This document shows positions 50,620-61,826 of a stretch of DNA of 64,000 nt, in pieces. The position numbers and the translations under genes are program-made. Source of the stretch: Bartonella vinsonii subsp. vinsonii (lineage in GTDB: Bacteria > Pseudomonadota > Alphaproteobacteria > Rhizobiales > Rhizobiaceae). How positions within the stretch are numbered: position 1 is the stretch's first letter; every line of letters starts with the position of its first letter. The notes under the pieces were generated by a model that had not been told where the DNA came from, ran no database searches, and saw only the letters and a program-made list of their open reading frames with translations. The stretch spans positions 1 through 64,000 of the forward strand of contig NZ_CADEAJ010000003.1 in NCBI RefSeq assembly GCF_902825235.1. The letters run 5' to 3'.

Positions 50620-51440
50620 TCCTTATTTTCTTTTATTCTATGATCTTCAAATTTTGGTATGCAATAAAAACGTTTTCCTTCTTCTTTAATAAAATTAACA
50701 ACGTCAATAACAGACTGAGAAGTAGAATAGAAAGAAGCAACGTCGCTAACACGCTCTTTAAACGGTTTACTATGATCAAAAAGCATCGTAACTGCATGAC
50801 GTAAAGCATGAATATCTTTACGCTCAAGTCCTGCACGCTTCATACCAACAATATTTAATCCAGCAAGTTTTGCCTGTACACCTACAGCTGTCCCATAGGG
50901 TATTAGATCACCAACCAGTGCAGAAACACCACCAATAAATGCATGATGCCCAACACGAACAAATTGGTGAACGGCAGCACCACCACCAATAATAACGTGA
51001 TCACCAACAGTAACATGACCAGCTATCATCGCATTATTTGCAAATGTTACATAATTTCCTACATGGCAATCATGAGCAATATGTGCATAACAAAAAAATT
51101 GGCAATTATCGCCAACAATCGTCATTCCTATACTCGAGTCGGACCCCCTATGCATTGTTACGCCTTCACGAATCGTACAATTTTTACCAATCGAAAGAGT
51201 TGTATGACCTCCCTTATGTTTATTATTTTGCGGATCTGCCCCTAAAACTGCATGTGAAAAGACTTTACTATTGGCTCCTAACGTTGTCTTCCCCATTATC
51301 ACAACATGACTCATCAAACTGCATCCATCACCAATAACAGCCTCTGAACTAATATGACAAAATGGCCCAACTCGTACATTCTCACCAAGCTGCGCCCCCT
51401 TCTCCACAAGGGCAGTTGGATGGATTTTCGTACCGGACAT
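50616..51440 (-). CDS. lpxA: UDP-N-acetylglucosamine O-acyltransferase LpxA
   Basis: First committed step of lipid A synthesis. The 274-residue protein is a left-handed beta helix of hexapeptide repeats (from IHPTALVEKGAQLGENVRVG on), with the catalytic His in the YAHIAHDCHVGN segment and a helical C-terminal part. Coupled to lpxI by a 4-nt overlap and preceded by fabZ 25 nt upstream. Confidence 0.95.
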   Translation of the reverse strand: MSGTKIHPTALVEKGAQLGENVRVGPFCHISSEAVIGDGCSLMSHVVIMGKTTLGANSKVFSHAVLGADPQNNKHKGGHTTLSIGKNCTIREGVTMHRGSDSSIGMTIVGDNCQFFCYAHIAHDCHVGNYVTFANNAMIAGHVTVGDHVIIGGGAAVHQFVRVGHHAFIGGVSALVGDLIPYGTAVGVQAKLAGLNIVGMKRAGLERKDIHALRHAVTMLFDHSKPFKERVSDVASFYSTSQSVIDVVNFIKEEGKRFYCIPKFEDHRIKENKD

Positions 51441-51465
51441 ATTTTTAAATTCCCATCAATATCGT

Positions 51466-51933
51466 CTACTCTTCTTCGATAATCATCGCAGCAATTTCCG
51501 CTTCAGCAACGCGAACATCCTCTACTTTTGCAACACACGAAAAACGCCTCATACCAGACCTCTTTTTTAAAAGCTGCACATGAATCTTTAGCTGATCACC
51601 AGGCACAACTGGCTTACGAAATTTCGCATGATCAACAGTCATAAGATAAACTAAATTTGTTTGCTTATTTCCTAATTTTAAAAGCGAAATCGCCCCAGCC
51701 GTTTGTGCCATAGCCTCTAAAATCAAGACCCCAGGCATAACTGGTTTTGCGGGAAAATGTCCCGTAAAATGTGGCTCATTAATCGTTATATTTTTAATAC
51801 CAATAGCTTCTTGCTCACCATCAATTTCAACAATGCGATCAATCAATAAAAATGGATAACGATGTGGTAATATTGACAGCAACTTTTCAATATCTACAGC
51901 CTCTAGACTTTTCATTTCTTCGGTGTTGACCAT
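51466..51933 (-). CDS. fabZ: 3-hydroxyacyl-ACP dehydratase FabZ
   Basis: Hot-dog-fold dehydratase of fatty acid synthesis; it competes with LpxA for 3-hydroxyacyl-ACP. It carries the active-site His in [13 protein letters not shown] and Glu in [15 protein letters not shown] start at the ATG at 51933 (155 residues), one base past the lpxD stop and with AAGGAGAAAGG as the ribosome-binding site; an earlier in-frame ATG at 51963 lies inside lpxD. Confidence 0.95.
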   Translation of the reverse strand: MVNTEEMKSLEAVDIEKLLSILPHRYPFLLIDRIVEIDGEQEAIGIKNITINEPHFTGHFPAKPVMPGVLILEAMAQTAGAISLLKLGNKQTNLVYLMTVDHAKFRKPVVPGDQLKIHVQLLKKRSGMRRFSCVAKVEDVRVAEAEIAAMIIEEE

Positions 51934-51934
51934 A

Positions 51935-52984
51935 TTAGCCTTTCTCCTTTTTAACTTTGCCAATATTACGCAACGCCGCTACTTCACGGAACCACTGCTT
52001 AAATGGCCGGGCTGGACTTCCTCCCCATTTTTCTCCATCCGGAATATCATTCATAACACCACTACCCGCCGCAATCTGAACGCATTTACCTATTACAATG
52101 TGGTCTGCTACTCCTACACTCCCGCCAAGTTGCGACATATCACCTATCGATGTACTTCCAGCAATTCCGCATTGCGCAGCAATAAGACAATAGCGACCAA
52201 TTTTTACATTATGGGCAATTTGTACGAGATTGTCGATCTTGCTTCCTTCACCAATAATGGTGTCTTCAAATGTCCCACGATCAATCGTTGTATTCGCACC
52301 AATCTCTACACCATCCTCGATAATAACACGACCAAGTTGTGGAATTTTTTCAATTCCAGAAACACTGCCAACATAACCAAAACCATCTTGCCCAATACAA
52401 ACACCAGGGTAAAGCTGAACTCTGTCTCCTATTAAAGAATACTGAACTGTTACCTTGGGGGCAATATAACAGTCACGCCCAATACGACAATTTTCACCGA
52501 TTACAGCAGTAGATGAAATAAGAGTCCCTGCACCAATCTCAACATTACGGCCAATAACAGCCCCCGCTTCGATACACACATCATGCGCAAATTTAGCACT
52601 TGGATGAATATGTGCATGTGGTGAAATTTCTCTCTGTCCAAACCAAGGCATTGGCTTTATAGAATCAGGAAATAAGATGCGACCAATCTGTGCAAAATCA
52701 CGCTGCGGTGTGGATGTCACCAAAATCGCCATAGATTCAGGAACTTTAAAAACAACTTCATTCGTACAAAAAACAGCAACAGCAGAACTGCCTAATAGAG
52801 CATCAGAAAACTTCCGATGCTCCACAAACACAAGTGAACCTTCCACAGCACTCTCAAGTGAAGAAAGAGTATTTATAACAGTGTTAGAAAACTCTGGATT
52901 AAGAAGTTTAGCACCTGTTAACTCTGCAACATTAGCAACTGTCAACCGCCGAGACGGCGTAAAAAAAAATGTATCCGCCATCAA
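51935..52984 (-). CDS. lpxD: UDP-3-O-acylglucosamine N-acyltransferase LpxD
   Basis: Adds the second 3-hydroxyacyl chain to the lipid A precursor. The 349-residue protein has the N-terminal uridine-binding domain (about 1-100), a long hexapeptide-repeat helix, the catalytic His in [11 protein letters not shown], and a C-terminal helical extension. It lies about 60 nt downstream of bamA and abuts fabZ. Confidence 0.95.
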   Translation of the reverse strand: MMADTFFFTPSRRLTVANVAELTGAKLLNPEFSNTVINTLSSLESAVEGSLVFVEHRKFSDALLGSSAVAVFCTNEVVFKVPESMAILVTSTPQRDFAQIGRILFPDSIKPMPWFGQREISPHAHIHPSAKFAHDVCIEAGAVIGRNVEIGAGTLISSTAVIGENCRIGRDCYIAPKVTVQYSLIGDRVQLYPGVCIGQDGFGYVGSVSGIEKIPQLGRVIIEDGVEIGANTTIDRGTFEDTIIGEGSKIDNLVQIAHNVKIGRYCLIAAQCGIAGSTSIGDMSQLGGSVGVADHIVIGKCVQIAAGSGVMNDIPDGEKWGGSPARPFKQWFREVAALRNIGKVKKEKG

Positions 52985-53045
52985 AACACTTTCTCTCCCA
53001 GCCTAACCCATTCTCTTCAATTTTTCCTTCTCAAGAAAATTTAAA

Positions 53046-55442
53046 TCAGAATTTCGTAGAAATACCAAAGTTTAATTTCTGCAAACTGTCACCTTCCTGC
53101 TTCTTTATTGGCCAAGCATAATCAAAACGCAGTGGACCAAACGGCGAATCCCATATTAAACTTACACCAGCAGACGAACGCCAAGCATTTTTAGTATGCG
53201 TAACAGGCGCTTCATCCTGAAAAACGGGTTGATACTTATTTCCATAAAGTGTTGCAATATCTGCAAATAAAGCACCACGCAATCCTAATCCTTCAGGTAC
53301 AACAGGTACAGGAAATTGCACTTCAGCAGTCGCATTTATATATGTTGTTCCGCCCAAGAAAGAAGCTTCACCTTTATTGGAAACCTGACGAGGACCTATT
53401 CCATTGTATTTGAATCCTCGAATCATATCAGTATTTGCTTTAAACATATCGAAGATACGAACACCATCTCGACCCATTCCATGAATATAGCCACCTCCGA
53501 AAGAAAGCAAACCAACAAGATCCATTGGTTCAGAAAGCGTCTTATACATCATCGCTTTACCAGTCGTCTTCAAGAATTTCGCATTCCCACCAAGCCCTGC
53601 ATACTCCTGAAGAACACGCACGTACCACCCATCATGTGGATTTTTCATATCGTCAATAGTATTATAGGTCAGACCATAACTAATTGATGAACGCTTCCAA
53701 GGACTGTGCTTGGCTGCTTGTACAATTGCCCCAGAATATTTTCCATATAATTCTCTTATATTAGCCTCTTTGCTTAAGTCATACTCTTTACCAAAATCAT
53801 ATTCTTCTTGCACATAAGAATAAGCTAAATTAGCAGATAATTGATCATTAATAGGTATCGCAAATCGAAGCGATCCACCTGTCTGCCGTACATCATATGC
53901 TTTATCAGCACGGTAAGTACTGCGAAAAATATCAACACCAGCAGATAAGCGATAACCCAAAAAATAAGGATCAACAAACGACAAATTGTAATTACGAGAC
54001 TTTTCTTGCCCAGCACCTAATCCTAACCGAACATATTGACCTCGTCCTCCAAGATTCCGCTCGGTAACAGATACCTCAAGTGACATACCAGGGCTTGTTC
54101 CACCCGTTGTATATCCTCCAGATAAAGAAAGATCTCCTGTCGAAGCTTCAACGACATCTATAACTAAGGTAACCTGATCAGACTGATCTGTTGGAACCAT
54201 CGAAATATTAACAGCTTTGAAAAAGCCTAAACTCTCCAGACGACGCTTTGCTCGCTGTACGAGAGTTTGATTGTACGCATCCCCTTCATTTAAATCAATC
54301 TCACGGCGAATGACATAATCACGCGTCTTTTCATTGCCGCGTACTTCAATGCGCTGAATATAAGCTCGCGGACCTTGTTCAATATTATATAAAATCGAAA
54401 TTGTATGATTTGCCAAATTACGATTCCCCCGTGGCTCAACCTTAGCAAAAGCATACCCCGAATCAGCAACCTTATTGTTGATAATTGCAACAGACTGTTC
54501 AATGTTCTCTGCACTGTAAATATCACCTGATCGCGTTTTAAGAATCCCTTTTACAGATTGAATGTCAATTCCATCAACATCGCTTTCAACCTGAATATCA
54601 CTGATTTTATAGCGAACCCCTTCATCAAGAACAAAATAAATTTTATATGCATTACTCGCTTCATCAAAAGTTGCTTTGGAAGAAACAATGCGAAAATCTG
54701 CATAACCACGATTAAAATAAAAACGACGGAGAGCTTCTTCATCAGCAGCTAAACGCTCTTCACTATAAACATCCCCCCCCAGTAACAAGGAGAACATTCC
54801 CGAAGACTTTGTTGAAATTACATCTCGCAAACGACGGCTTCCAAAAGCATGATTTCCCTTAAAAACAATATCACCAATCTTTGTCTTCCGCCCTTCAGAA
54901 ACATTAAAAACTACATTTACACGCCCTTTTCCCAAATTAATAGTTTGAACTTTTACTGCAATATTATTACGACCAACAGTCTTATAAGCTTCACGAATCG
55001 TATTAATATCAGCTGAAAGCTTAGCAGAATTAAAAGGCTCATTCGGTTTTAAAGAAATAAATCGTTTAAGATCAGGATCTTTGAGAGATTTATTTCCCTG
55101 AAACAACACTTGGTTGACTACCTCATATTCTTTGACGAACACGACCAGCTTGTCACCAACCTGATTTATTTTCACTTCATAAAATAAGCCCAATCCGAAA
55201 AGACGCTTTACCGCGGCATCGACATCTCCACTGGAAAAACTCTGTCCCGTTTTAATATCCATATTGTCTCGAACTGCCTGAGCACTTACAAATTTATTCC
55301 CGCGAACCTCAATAGAACGAACCACAGATGCCTGTACTTCTCCAACCATTGCAATTGACATAAAGGCTGTTGTTGGAGCCACTATCCCCATACCTAACAC
55401 TAACACAGATACTGCATTTAAAAACTTCGAATTTGTAGTCAT
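53046..55442 (-). CDS. bamA: Outer membrane protein assembly factor BamA
   Basis: Core of the machine that inserts beta-barrel proteins into the outer membrane. The 798-residue precursor has a signal peptide (about 1-38), five POTRA domains (from VVRSIEVRGNKFVSAQAVRDN) and a 16-strand barrel with the VRGF-equivalent IRGFKYNGIGPR, ending in the outer-membrane signature with terminal Phe (FGISTKF). A G8 tract on the coding strand (54773-54780) lies in a POTRA codon run. Confidence 0.96.
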   Translation of the reverse strand: MTTNSKFLNAVSVLVLGMGIVAPTTAFMSIAMVGEVQASVVRSIEVRGNKFVSAQAVRDNMDIKTGQSFSSGDVDAAVKRLFGLGLFYEVKINQVGDKLVVFVKEYEVVNQVLFQGNKSLKDPDLKRFISLKPNEPFNSAKLSADINTIREAYKTVGRNNIAVKVQTINLGKGRVNVVFNVSEGRKTKIGDIVFKGNHAFGSRRLRDVISTKSSGMFSLLLGGDVYSEERLAADEEALRRFYFNRGYADFRIVSSKATFDEASNAYKIYFVLDEGVRYKISDIQVESDVDGIDIQSVKGILKTRSGDIYSAENIEQSVAIINNKVADSGYAFAKVEPRGNRNLANHTISILYNIEQGPRAYIQRIEVRGNEKTRDYVIRREIDLNEGDAYNQTLVQRAKRRLESLGFFKAVNISMVPTDQSDQVTLVIDVVEASTGDLSLSGGYTTGGTSPGMSLEVSVTERNLGGRGQYVRLGLGAGQEKSRNYNLSFVDPYFLGYRLSAGVDIFRSTYRADKAYDVRQTGGSLRFAIPINDQLSANLAYSYVQEEYDFGKEYDLSKEANIRELYGKYSGAIVQAAKHSPWKRSSISYGLTYNTIDDMKNPHDGWYVRVLQEYAGLGGNAKFLKTTGKAMMYKTLSEPMDLVGLLSFGGGYIHGMGRDGVRIFDMFKANTDMIRGFKYNGIGPRQVSNKGEASFLGGTTYINATAEVQFPVPVVPEGLGLRGALFADIATLYGNKYQPVFQDEAPVTHTKNAWRSSAGVSLIWDSPFGPLRFDYAWPIKKQEGDSLQKLNFGISTKF

Positions 55443-55644
55443 TGGCTTCTTTTACCTTATCTTATTCCTTGGACATGATGCCTCAAAAGCTAACTGCCAT
55501 AACAACTCTCTTATTCACAGCAAGACTTTCCACCCCTTAATTCATTATAACACACGACGCCACAATATTTTGTGGACATGGTAAACGACCTTTGATTTAT
55601 TTCTTTCATTATTACCTAATTTATAAAATATTTTCCATCATTTA

Positions 55645-56793
55645 TTAGCTAAACCAACAAAAATAATCATTAAAGAATGCAAAAACCATAAAGAGGAGAA
55701 CAACGAAAAACCCTATACGAAAAATAATTTCTCGAATTTTAGTGGATACTGGCTTCCTCGTAAAAACCTCGATAACATGAAGTAAAAAGTGCCCACCATC
55801 AAGTGGCGGGATTGGAAAAAGGTTAATAAGACCAATGCCTATCGAGAGAAAAGCTGTAAAATTCAACAAAGAGATAAAACCTGTCTCACTTACTTTCCAC
55901 GCAATTTTAACGGTTTTAGAAGGCCCACTTAGCTGGCAATGATCTTCTTTCCCCCCTATTAAACGACCAATAAAAAAAATCGTTTGCGTAACAATAAACG
56001 TAGCACGTTCCGATGCTTCTTTTACAGCTCTTACAAAACCATAGTGAATATGTTTTACATAAACTGGATCTAAACGCGTAGGATTATCTGGATCAACAGG
56101 AACACCTACCCCTATCATACTGCTTTGAACCAGATTACCAAATCCATCATCTCGCTCAATCATTTTGGGTGTAATCACCGCCGTAAACACTTGCCCCATG
56201 CGTTCTATTTTAAACTCTATAGGATCTTTGCCATGAAAAGCTACATAATTCATCAAACTTTCAAAGCTTTCAACCCGTTGTCCATCCATCTCAACAAAAC
56301 GATCCCCTAATTCCAAACCGGATTGGATAGCAGGGAAATCTTTTACTAAAGAACCAACAATTGGTTCAGTCGCTACACGACCATAAATAAAGAAAAAAAA
56401 TGTCAAAATAACAATGGTAAAAAGAGCATTGAATAAGGGACCAGCAAAAACAGTTACAGCTTTTTTCCAAGCATGCGCACTAGCAAATGAACCTTTAACA
56501 ATCGGAGATGACTGAGATGATGGCGCATTTATCCCTTCTTCCTCTCCAATAAACTTTACATACCCCCCTAAAGGAATAAGCGCTAAACACCACTGTGTAC
56601 CGTGTTTATCTGTATATCCCACTATTTTTGGACCAAACCCAAGTGAAAAAACCGATGCCTTAATACCACACCACCGTCCAATAAGATAATGCCCAATTTC
56701 GTGGACAAAAATGATAATCATAATAACAAAAAGAACACTAAAAACTCTTAAAAGCAAATCGCCTACAGTGATCATATGATTTAAAAGTTCCAA
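55645..56793 (-). CDS. rseP: Site-2 intramembrane metalloprotease RseP
   Basis: Membrane zinc protease that cleaves transmembrane anti-sigma or signal segments. It has HEIGH near residue 31, PDZ-like periplasmic domain (about 110-200) and the second zinc-ligand region LFPIPPLDGGH. I take the TTG at 56793 as the start because GGGAGG precedes it by about 6 nt, giving 382 residues; a GTG at 56808 and an ATG at 56775 are also in frame. It follows the cdsA stop directly. Confidence 0.92.
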   Translation of the reverse strand: MELLNHMITVGDLLLRVFSVLFVIMIIIFVHEIGHYLIGRWCGIKASVFSLGFGPKIVGYTDKHGTQWCLALIPLGGYVKFIGEEEGINAPSSQSSPIVKGSFASAHAWKKAVTVFAGPLFNALFTIVILTFFFFIYGRVATEPIVGSLVKDFPAIQSGLELGDRFVEMDGQRVESFESLMNYVAFHGKDPIEFKIERMGQVFTAVITPKMIERDDGFGNLVQSSMIGVGVPVDPDNPTRLDPVYVKHIHYGFVRAVKEASERATFIVTQTIFFIGRLIGGKEDHCQLSGPSKTVKIAWKVSETGFISLLNFTAFLSIGIGLINLFPIPPLDGGHFLLHVIEVFTRKPVSTKIREIIFRIGFFVVLLFMVFAFFNDYFCWFS

Positions 56794-56808
56794 AATATTT
56801 CCTCCCAC

Positions 56809-57636
56809 TTAAACCATACAAAAAAGATTAAAAGGTGTATCCATATCAGACATAAACGAACCAATTAAATAAAGAAGGAAAGCAGCTCCTACCAAACCAT
56901 CCATACGGTCCATAAACCCACCGTGTCCAGGCAAGAAAGAGCTGGAGTCTTTAACAGAAAATTGTCTTTTTAGCCATGATTGTCCTAAATCGCTCAATTG
57001 CGAAACAATGGATAAAACAAGTGCGAGCAATGGTACAAAAAAATTCGTTAAATTGATCTCAAAAAATCGAAAAGCAATGAATATACCTCCAGAAACTCCA
57101 AAAACCGTACCACCAATTGCCCCTGCCCATGTTTTATTAGGAGAAAATTGTGGTGCTAATTTAGGACCACCCAATGCCCGTCCGCTAAAATAGCCAGCGA
57201 TATCTGTCCCCCACACGATCGTAAATAAAAAAATAACAGCTTGAAATCCTAACGTTTCATAGCCTCGTAAAAAGGATAAAGCGACAACCGGAAAAGATGC
57301 ATATAAAAAACCTGAAAAAACCCAACCACTCTTTTTCATGGGTCCAATGGCCAACACTGCTGCGCAAACGATCAAAATACAAAAAATCAATGAAGCAGAG
57401 ACGCCAAATAGCAAAAAAGAACCAAAAATCAAATAAAAAATACTTGCTAATATTTTTTGTAAAACATGCCACTTTTCTTTAGTAATACGCATCCATTCAT
57501 AAAGAATAAAACCACCAATAGCCCATACAAACAAAAAAAATAAAGCTCCTCCAAACCATGTTAAATACAAAGCAATGATGCCAAAAACAAAAGCAGTTAA
57601 AATACGATAAAAAAGATTAGACAAAACACTATCCAA
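56809..57636 (-). CDS. cdsA: Phosphatidate cytidylyltransferase
   Basis: Makes CDP-diacylglycerol from phosphatidate and CTP for phospholipid synthesis. The 275-residue protein has about eight membrane helices and the CdsA signature region (SPNKTWAGAIGG, then QFSVKDSSSFLPGHGGFMDRMDGL). It is coupled to rseP downstream. The gene usually found upstream, uppS, is absent. Confidence 0.95.
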   Translation of the reverse strand: MDSVLSNLFYRILTAFVFGIIALYLTWFGGALFFLFVWAIGGFILYEWMRITKEKWHVLQKILASIFYLIFGSFLLFGVSASLIFCILIVCAAVLAIGPMKKSGWVFSGFLYASFPVVALSFLRGYETLGFQAVIFLFTIVWGTDIAGYFSGRALGGPKLAPQFSPNKTWAGAIGGTVFGVSGGIFIAFRFFEINLTNFFVPLLALVLSIVSQLSDLGQSWLKRQFSVKDSSSFLPGHGGFMDRMDGLVGAAFLLYLIGSFMSDMDTPFNLFCMV

Positions 57637-58369
57637 ACAATAAAAATAGAAAATACAAACTCAAAAATTGACGCAAGCAAAAAACTTTGTTATGCGGTCT
57701 CTTTGTACTCACACTTTTACAGACCTTTTTACAATCTATCATACTTGATCTGATATACCAAGATGGCGTTTATAAGACTAAAAAGTGAAAGAACTATCAA
57801 AGGATTACGTCTTAAAACGCATTCACATATATGTTTCCTGACACTCTTTTATCTTAAATAGTAGAAAAACTGCCGTTTATTTCTTACGGGAATTATGAAA
57901 TTTAGATCTGATCTTTGCTTCGTGCAAAAACATTTTTCTATCACCCTCTCAATCACCTAGAAACAAGCTGTGCAACCTGCATTTTTCATAATGGAAGCAG
58001 CAAGGTTAAGATAGAGTCTTTGCGTTACATTTTTCCCAAACATCTACCATGAAAGATTTGAACGACATCTTTAGATCTTTATCTAAATCATGAAAATATT
58101 TTTATCACGTAATTCAAAAAATACGTATTTTTTTCATTTTCTTATTATATACTCCTCTTTACCAGAGAATCTCTTTCAATATTTAGATAAAGATCTAAAA
58201 AAACGTCTGCTACTTCAAATCAATCTTTATCTTACAATATAGAAATGCACTAAAATGCACTTTTTCCCGCCTCACGCTCTTTATTAATAGAATACTTTAC
58301 TCCTCATTCTCATCCATAAAAAGATATTATACTTACCTAGATATAATATTTTCTAACGATAAAATTACC
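57637..58369. other. Gene-free region where uppS is expected
   Basis: 733 nt between frr and cdsA with no ORF of useful length. In rhizobia and Brucella uppS (undecaprenyl diphosphate synthase, about 750 nt) occupies this place. On the minus strand short stretches such as LYLNLA near 58005-58020 faintly recall the UppS LxLNIAFNYGG motif. The likeness is too weak to call a pseudogene outright. Confidence 0.5.
58070..58199. repeat. 130-bp element with 19-bp perfect inverted terminal repeats
   Basis: TTTAGATCTTTATCTAAAT at 58070-58088 is the exact reverse complement of 58181-58199, with 92 nt between. No ORF lies inside and I see no flanking direct repeat. It could be a miniature inverted-repeat element or a long regulatory hairpin in the former uppS region. 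Confidence 0.7.
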
Positions 58370-58930
58370 TTAAACATGCATAATTTCAGCTTCTTTCACA
58401 GCCAAAATCTTATCAATATCAGCAATAGTTTCATCCGTGAGTTTTTGAACTTTGTCAGATAAGCCATGCGCTTCATCTTGACCAATTTCACCTTCTTTTT
58501 CCAATTTTTTCAAATTATCCATACCATCCCGACGGACATGGCGGGTAGCAATACGCGCTTGTTCTGCATATTGATGTGCAATTTTTACAAGTTCTTTACG
58601 GCGCTCTTCATTTAATTCAGGTAAAGGAACACGCAAATTCATACCGTCAGTAATGGGATTCAAACCAAGACCAGAATCACGAATAGCACGCTCTACAGCT
58701 CCTACCATCGTTTTATCCCACACAGAAACTGAAAGCATCCGCGGTTCTGGAACAGAAATATTCGCGACCTGATTGATATGCACAACAGAACCATAAGCTT
58801 CAACCGTTAAAGGTTCTAATAAACTGGCCGAAGCTCGCCCAGTCCGCAAACCACCTAATTCATGTTTAAAAGCGGAAATAGCACCATCCATGCGACGTTT
58901 CAGGTCATCCATAATAGATATAACATTCAT
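58370..58930 (-). CDS. frr: Ribosome recycling factor
   Basis: Splits post-termination ribosomes together with EF-G. The 186-residue protein is of normal size with the typical [35 protein letters not shown] and [21 protein letters not shown] segments. It follows pyrH by 37 nt or more on the same strand, in the conserved rpsB-tsf-pyrH-frr order. Confidence 0.97.
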   Translation of the reverse strand: MNVISIMDDLKRRMDGAISAFKHELGGLRTGRASASLLEPLTVEAYGSVVHINQVANISVPEPRMLSVSVWDKTMVGAVERAIRDSGLGLNPITDGMNLRVPLPELNEERRKELVKIAHQYAEQARIATRHVRRDGMDNLKKLEKEGEIGQDEAHGLSDKVQKLTDETIADIDKILAVKEAEIMHV

Positions 58931-58967
58931 ATTTCTGTCTCCTTCAATTACGCCTTGAAGATTATCT

Positions 58968-59687
58968 TCATTCCGATACTATTGTAAACCGTCCAGTTCC
59001 ATTCAACACTTTAGCCAAACCACCTTTTTCATGAATGGAATATACAATAATCGGTACATTATTTTCGCGTGCTAAAGTAACCGCTGTTGTATCCATAACA
59101 GACAACCCCCATTGCAAAATCTCAACATGTGTTAATTGGTCAAAACGTTTAGCTGTAGGATCTAACTTTGGATCTGCAGAATAAATACCATCCACTTGTG
59201 TTCCTTTCAAAAGAACATCTGCACCAATTTCTGCTGCACGTAAAGTAGCAGCAGAATCAGTGGTAAAAAATGGATTACCCGTGCCGCCTGCAAAAATAAC
59301 GACTTTCCCTTGATTCATATAACCTATTGCTTTACGCTGTGAGAAACTTTCACAAATTTGTGGCATAGCAATCGCGGATAATACAACTGTCTCAACCCCT
59401 AGCTTTATCAATGATGTTCGCAATGCTAAAGAATTAATAGCCGTGGCAAGCATTCCCATATGATCACCTGTCACACGATCCCCACCATGTGAAGCAACAG
59501 CAACTCCACGAAAAATATTTCCCCCACCTATAACAATAGCAACTTCTACTCCCAACGCTCGCACTTCAGCAACATCAGCGGCAATACGATCTGCAACGGA
59601 AACATCAATCCCAAAGCTCTGTTCCCCCATAAGGGCTTCACCAGAAACCTTTAAAAGAATACGTTTATATTGTAGCGCTAATGTCAT
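58968..59687 (-). CDS. pyrH: UMP kinase
   Basis: Phosphorylates UMP to UDP, the first step towards UTP and CTP. It belongs to the amino-acid-kinase fold family ([48 protein letters not shown]). I start at the ATG at 59687 (239 residues), with GGGGAG 7-8 nt upstream; the frame is open back to 59708. Confidence 0.96.
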   Translation of the reverse strand: MTLALQYKRILLKVSGEALMGEQSFGIDVSVADRIAADVAEVRALGVEVAIVIGGGNIFRGVAVASHGGDRVTGDHMGMLATAINSLALRTSLIKLGVETVVLSAIAMPQICESFSQRKAIGYMNQGKVVIFAGGTGNPFFTTDSAATLRAAEIGADVLLKGTQVDGIYSADPKLDPTAKRFDQLTHVEILQWGLSVMDTTAVTLARENNVPIIVYSIHEKGGLAKVLNGTGRFTIVSE

Positions 59688-59843
59688 TGACAATCTCCCC
59701 AAAAGCACAGTTATTTTTTGCTTTCGACACCACTAAGGGCACCACTTTATCACGTGACGCCCTCTCAATAATCACACATTTTATATCAGAAATTCCATAA
59801 CCAATGGTATAGTTTTAAATCTCTGACAATAATTTAAAAATCA

Positions 59844-60767
59844 CTACCCCTTTGCGGCCGCTGCAACCTCTGCAGCAAAATCAGACTCCTCTTTCTCCAC
59901 ACCTTCCCCTAATGCGAAGCGAACAAACCCTGTAATTTTTGCAGGTGCACCAATCGACTTTTCAGCATCCTTTAAAGCCACTTCAACACTCATGTCAGGA
60001 TTCATAACAAAAGCCTGAGAAAGCAGAACAACCTCTTCGAAAAACTTACGCATACGCCCTTCCACCATTTTCTCAATGATATTTTCAGGTTTCCCAGACT
60101 GGCGCGCCTGATCAGAAAAAATGGCTTTTTCACGCTCTACAGCACTCACATCAACATTCTCCGCGGTCAGAGCTAATGGATTAGTTGCAGCAATATGCAT
60201 TGCAACCTGTCGACCAAAAGCGGTAGCAGCTTCCTTATTTCCCGTAGTTTCAATGGCAACCAAAACACCAAGTTTACCAAGCCCATCAGCCACACTATTG
60301 TGTATATAAGTAGCAACGACGCCATTCTCAACAGAGAGTTTAGCAGAACGCCGAAATGTCATATTCTCACCAATGGTACCAATCGCATCTTTAATTGTAG
60401 CCTCTACGGTCTTCTCAGAACCAGGGTAAAGAGATGCGGAAACAGCATCAACACCCCCTTTCGCACCTAAAGCAGCTGTAGCCACTTTACGTACAATGTC
60501 TTGGAATACGTCATTGCGTGCAACAAAATCTGTTTCAGAATTAATTTCAACTAAAACTGCGCTTGAATCGTTTGATACAACTCCAATTAATCCTTCAGCA
60601 GCCGTACGACCAGCCTTTTTATCTGCTTTGGCTATTCCTTTTTTACGAAGCCAATCAACAGCGGCCTCCATGTCACCATTGGTCTCCGACAGCGCTGCTT
60701 TACAGTCCATCATACCAGCACCTGACAATTCCCGAAGTTCTTTTACTTGTGCAGCAGTAATGCTCAT
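59844..60767 (-). CDS. tsf: Translation elongation factor Ts
   Basis: Guanine nucleotide exchange factor for EF-Tu. The 307-residue protein starts [20 protein letters not shown], with a UBA-like N-domain, then the conserved SETDFVARN segment and the helical core. The ATG at 60767 has GAGGAAAAT directly upstream; the longer frame to 60830 adds a non-conserved leader. rpsB precedes it by about 106 nt. Confidence 0.97.
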   Translation of the reverse strand: MSITAAQVKELRELSGAGMMDCKAALSETNGDMEAAVDWLRKKGIAKADKKAGRTAAEGLIGVVSNDSSAVLVEINSETDFVARNDVFQDIVRKVATAALGAKGGVDAVSASLYPGSEKTVEATIKDAIGTIGENMTFRRSAKLSVENGVVATYIHNSVADGLGKLGVLVAIETTGNKEAATAFGRQVAMHIAATNPLALTAENVDVSAVEREKAIFSDQARQSGKPENIIEKMVEGRMRKFFEEVVLLSQAFVMNPDMSVEVALKDAEKSIGAPAKITGFVRFALGEGVEKEESDFAAEVAAAAKG

Positions 60768-60873
60768 ATTTTCCTCTTTGATTTTGTAACAATAAAAGCG
60801 TGCAAGAAGTAAAACTCTGTGCACGCCCATAATCTCTCTTTAGAAATAAGTACCTTAACAGGCGTTTTTTAAT

Positions 60874-61668
60874 TTACCCAGAAACTGAAACAACATTTTC
60901 CAATACCGGTTCCGCATTTTCCAATACGGGTTCTACAGGCGCATCAACTTGAGCTCCCAAATCAACTCCCATCGCACCTTGTTGACGTGCAATACCATCA
61001 AGCGCGGCACGAGCAAAAAGATCACAATAAAGAGCAATTGCACGCGAAGCGTCATCATTACCTGGTATTGGATGCGTAATGTTATCAGGATCACAATTGG
61101 TATCAATAATAGCAATAACGGGAATACCTAAACGTTTTGCTTCTTGGATCGCAATATTTTCTTTGTTTGTATCGATGACAAATATAAGATCTGGAACAGA
61201 GCCCATATCCTTAATACCACCAAGCGCACGATTAAGCTTTTCACGATCACGCTCAAGATTCAAACGTTCTTTTTTGGTAAAGCCCTGTGCTTCAGCAGCA
61301 AGAATTTTATCAAGCTTACGCAAACGGTGTATCGAATGGGAAATCGTTTTCCAGTTCGTGAGCATACCGCCAAGCCAACGTGCATTAACATAATATTGTG
61401 CTGAACGATTCGCAGCATCAGCAATAATGTCAGATGCCTGCCGCTTTGTACCAACAAAGAGAATGCGTCCACCACGTGCAACGGTATCGGAAACAAGTTT
61501 AAGAGCTTGGTGCAAAAGAGGAACAGTCTGAGAAAGATCAATAATATGAATATTATTACGCTGACCGTAAATATAAGGGGTCATTTTTGGATTCCAGCGA
61601 TGAGTCTGGTGACCAAAATGTACACCTGCTTCTAAAAGCTGATGCATAGTAAAATCGGGTAGTGCCAT
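60874..61668 (-). CDS. rpsB: 30S ribosomal protein S2
   Basis: Small-subunit ribosomal protein, 264 residues. The family signatures are clear ([54 protein letters not shown]). The C-terminus has a short repeated acidic tail ([14 protein letters not shown]), seen in other alphaproteobacteria. First gene of the rpsB-tsf block. Confidence 0.97.
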   Translation of the reverse strand: MALPDFTMHQLLEAGVHFGHQTHRWNPKMTPYIYGQRNNIHIIDLSQTVPLLHQALKLVSDTVARGGRILFVGTKRQASDIIADAANRSAQYYVNARWLGGMLTNWKTISHSIHRLRKLDKILAAEAQGFTKKERLNLERDREKLNRALGGIKDMGSVPDLIFVIDTNKENIAIQEAKRLGIPVIAIIDTNCDPDNITHPIPGNDDASRAIALYCDLFARAALDGIARQQGAMGVDLGAQVDAPVEPVLENAEPVLENVVSVSG

Positions 61669-61826
61669 AGTTTATCCTTTCCGGTTTAACCTCCGCGGAA
61701 AAAGCAGAAAAAACTGCTACCGGCGGACGTTTGCTAAATTTTTCTCGCAAACACCCAAACTCCGCGTGTGGAATGATGCCACCATACTAATATTTGATTC
61801 TTTTTCAAGTCATTTTCTGCAATCAT

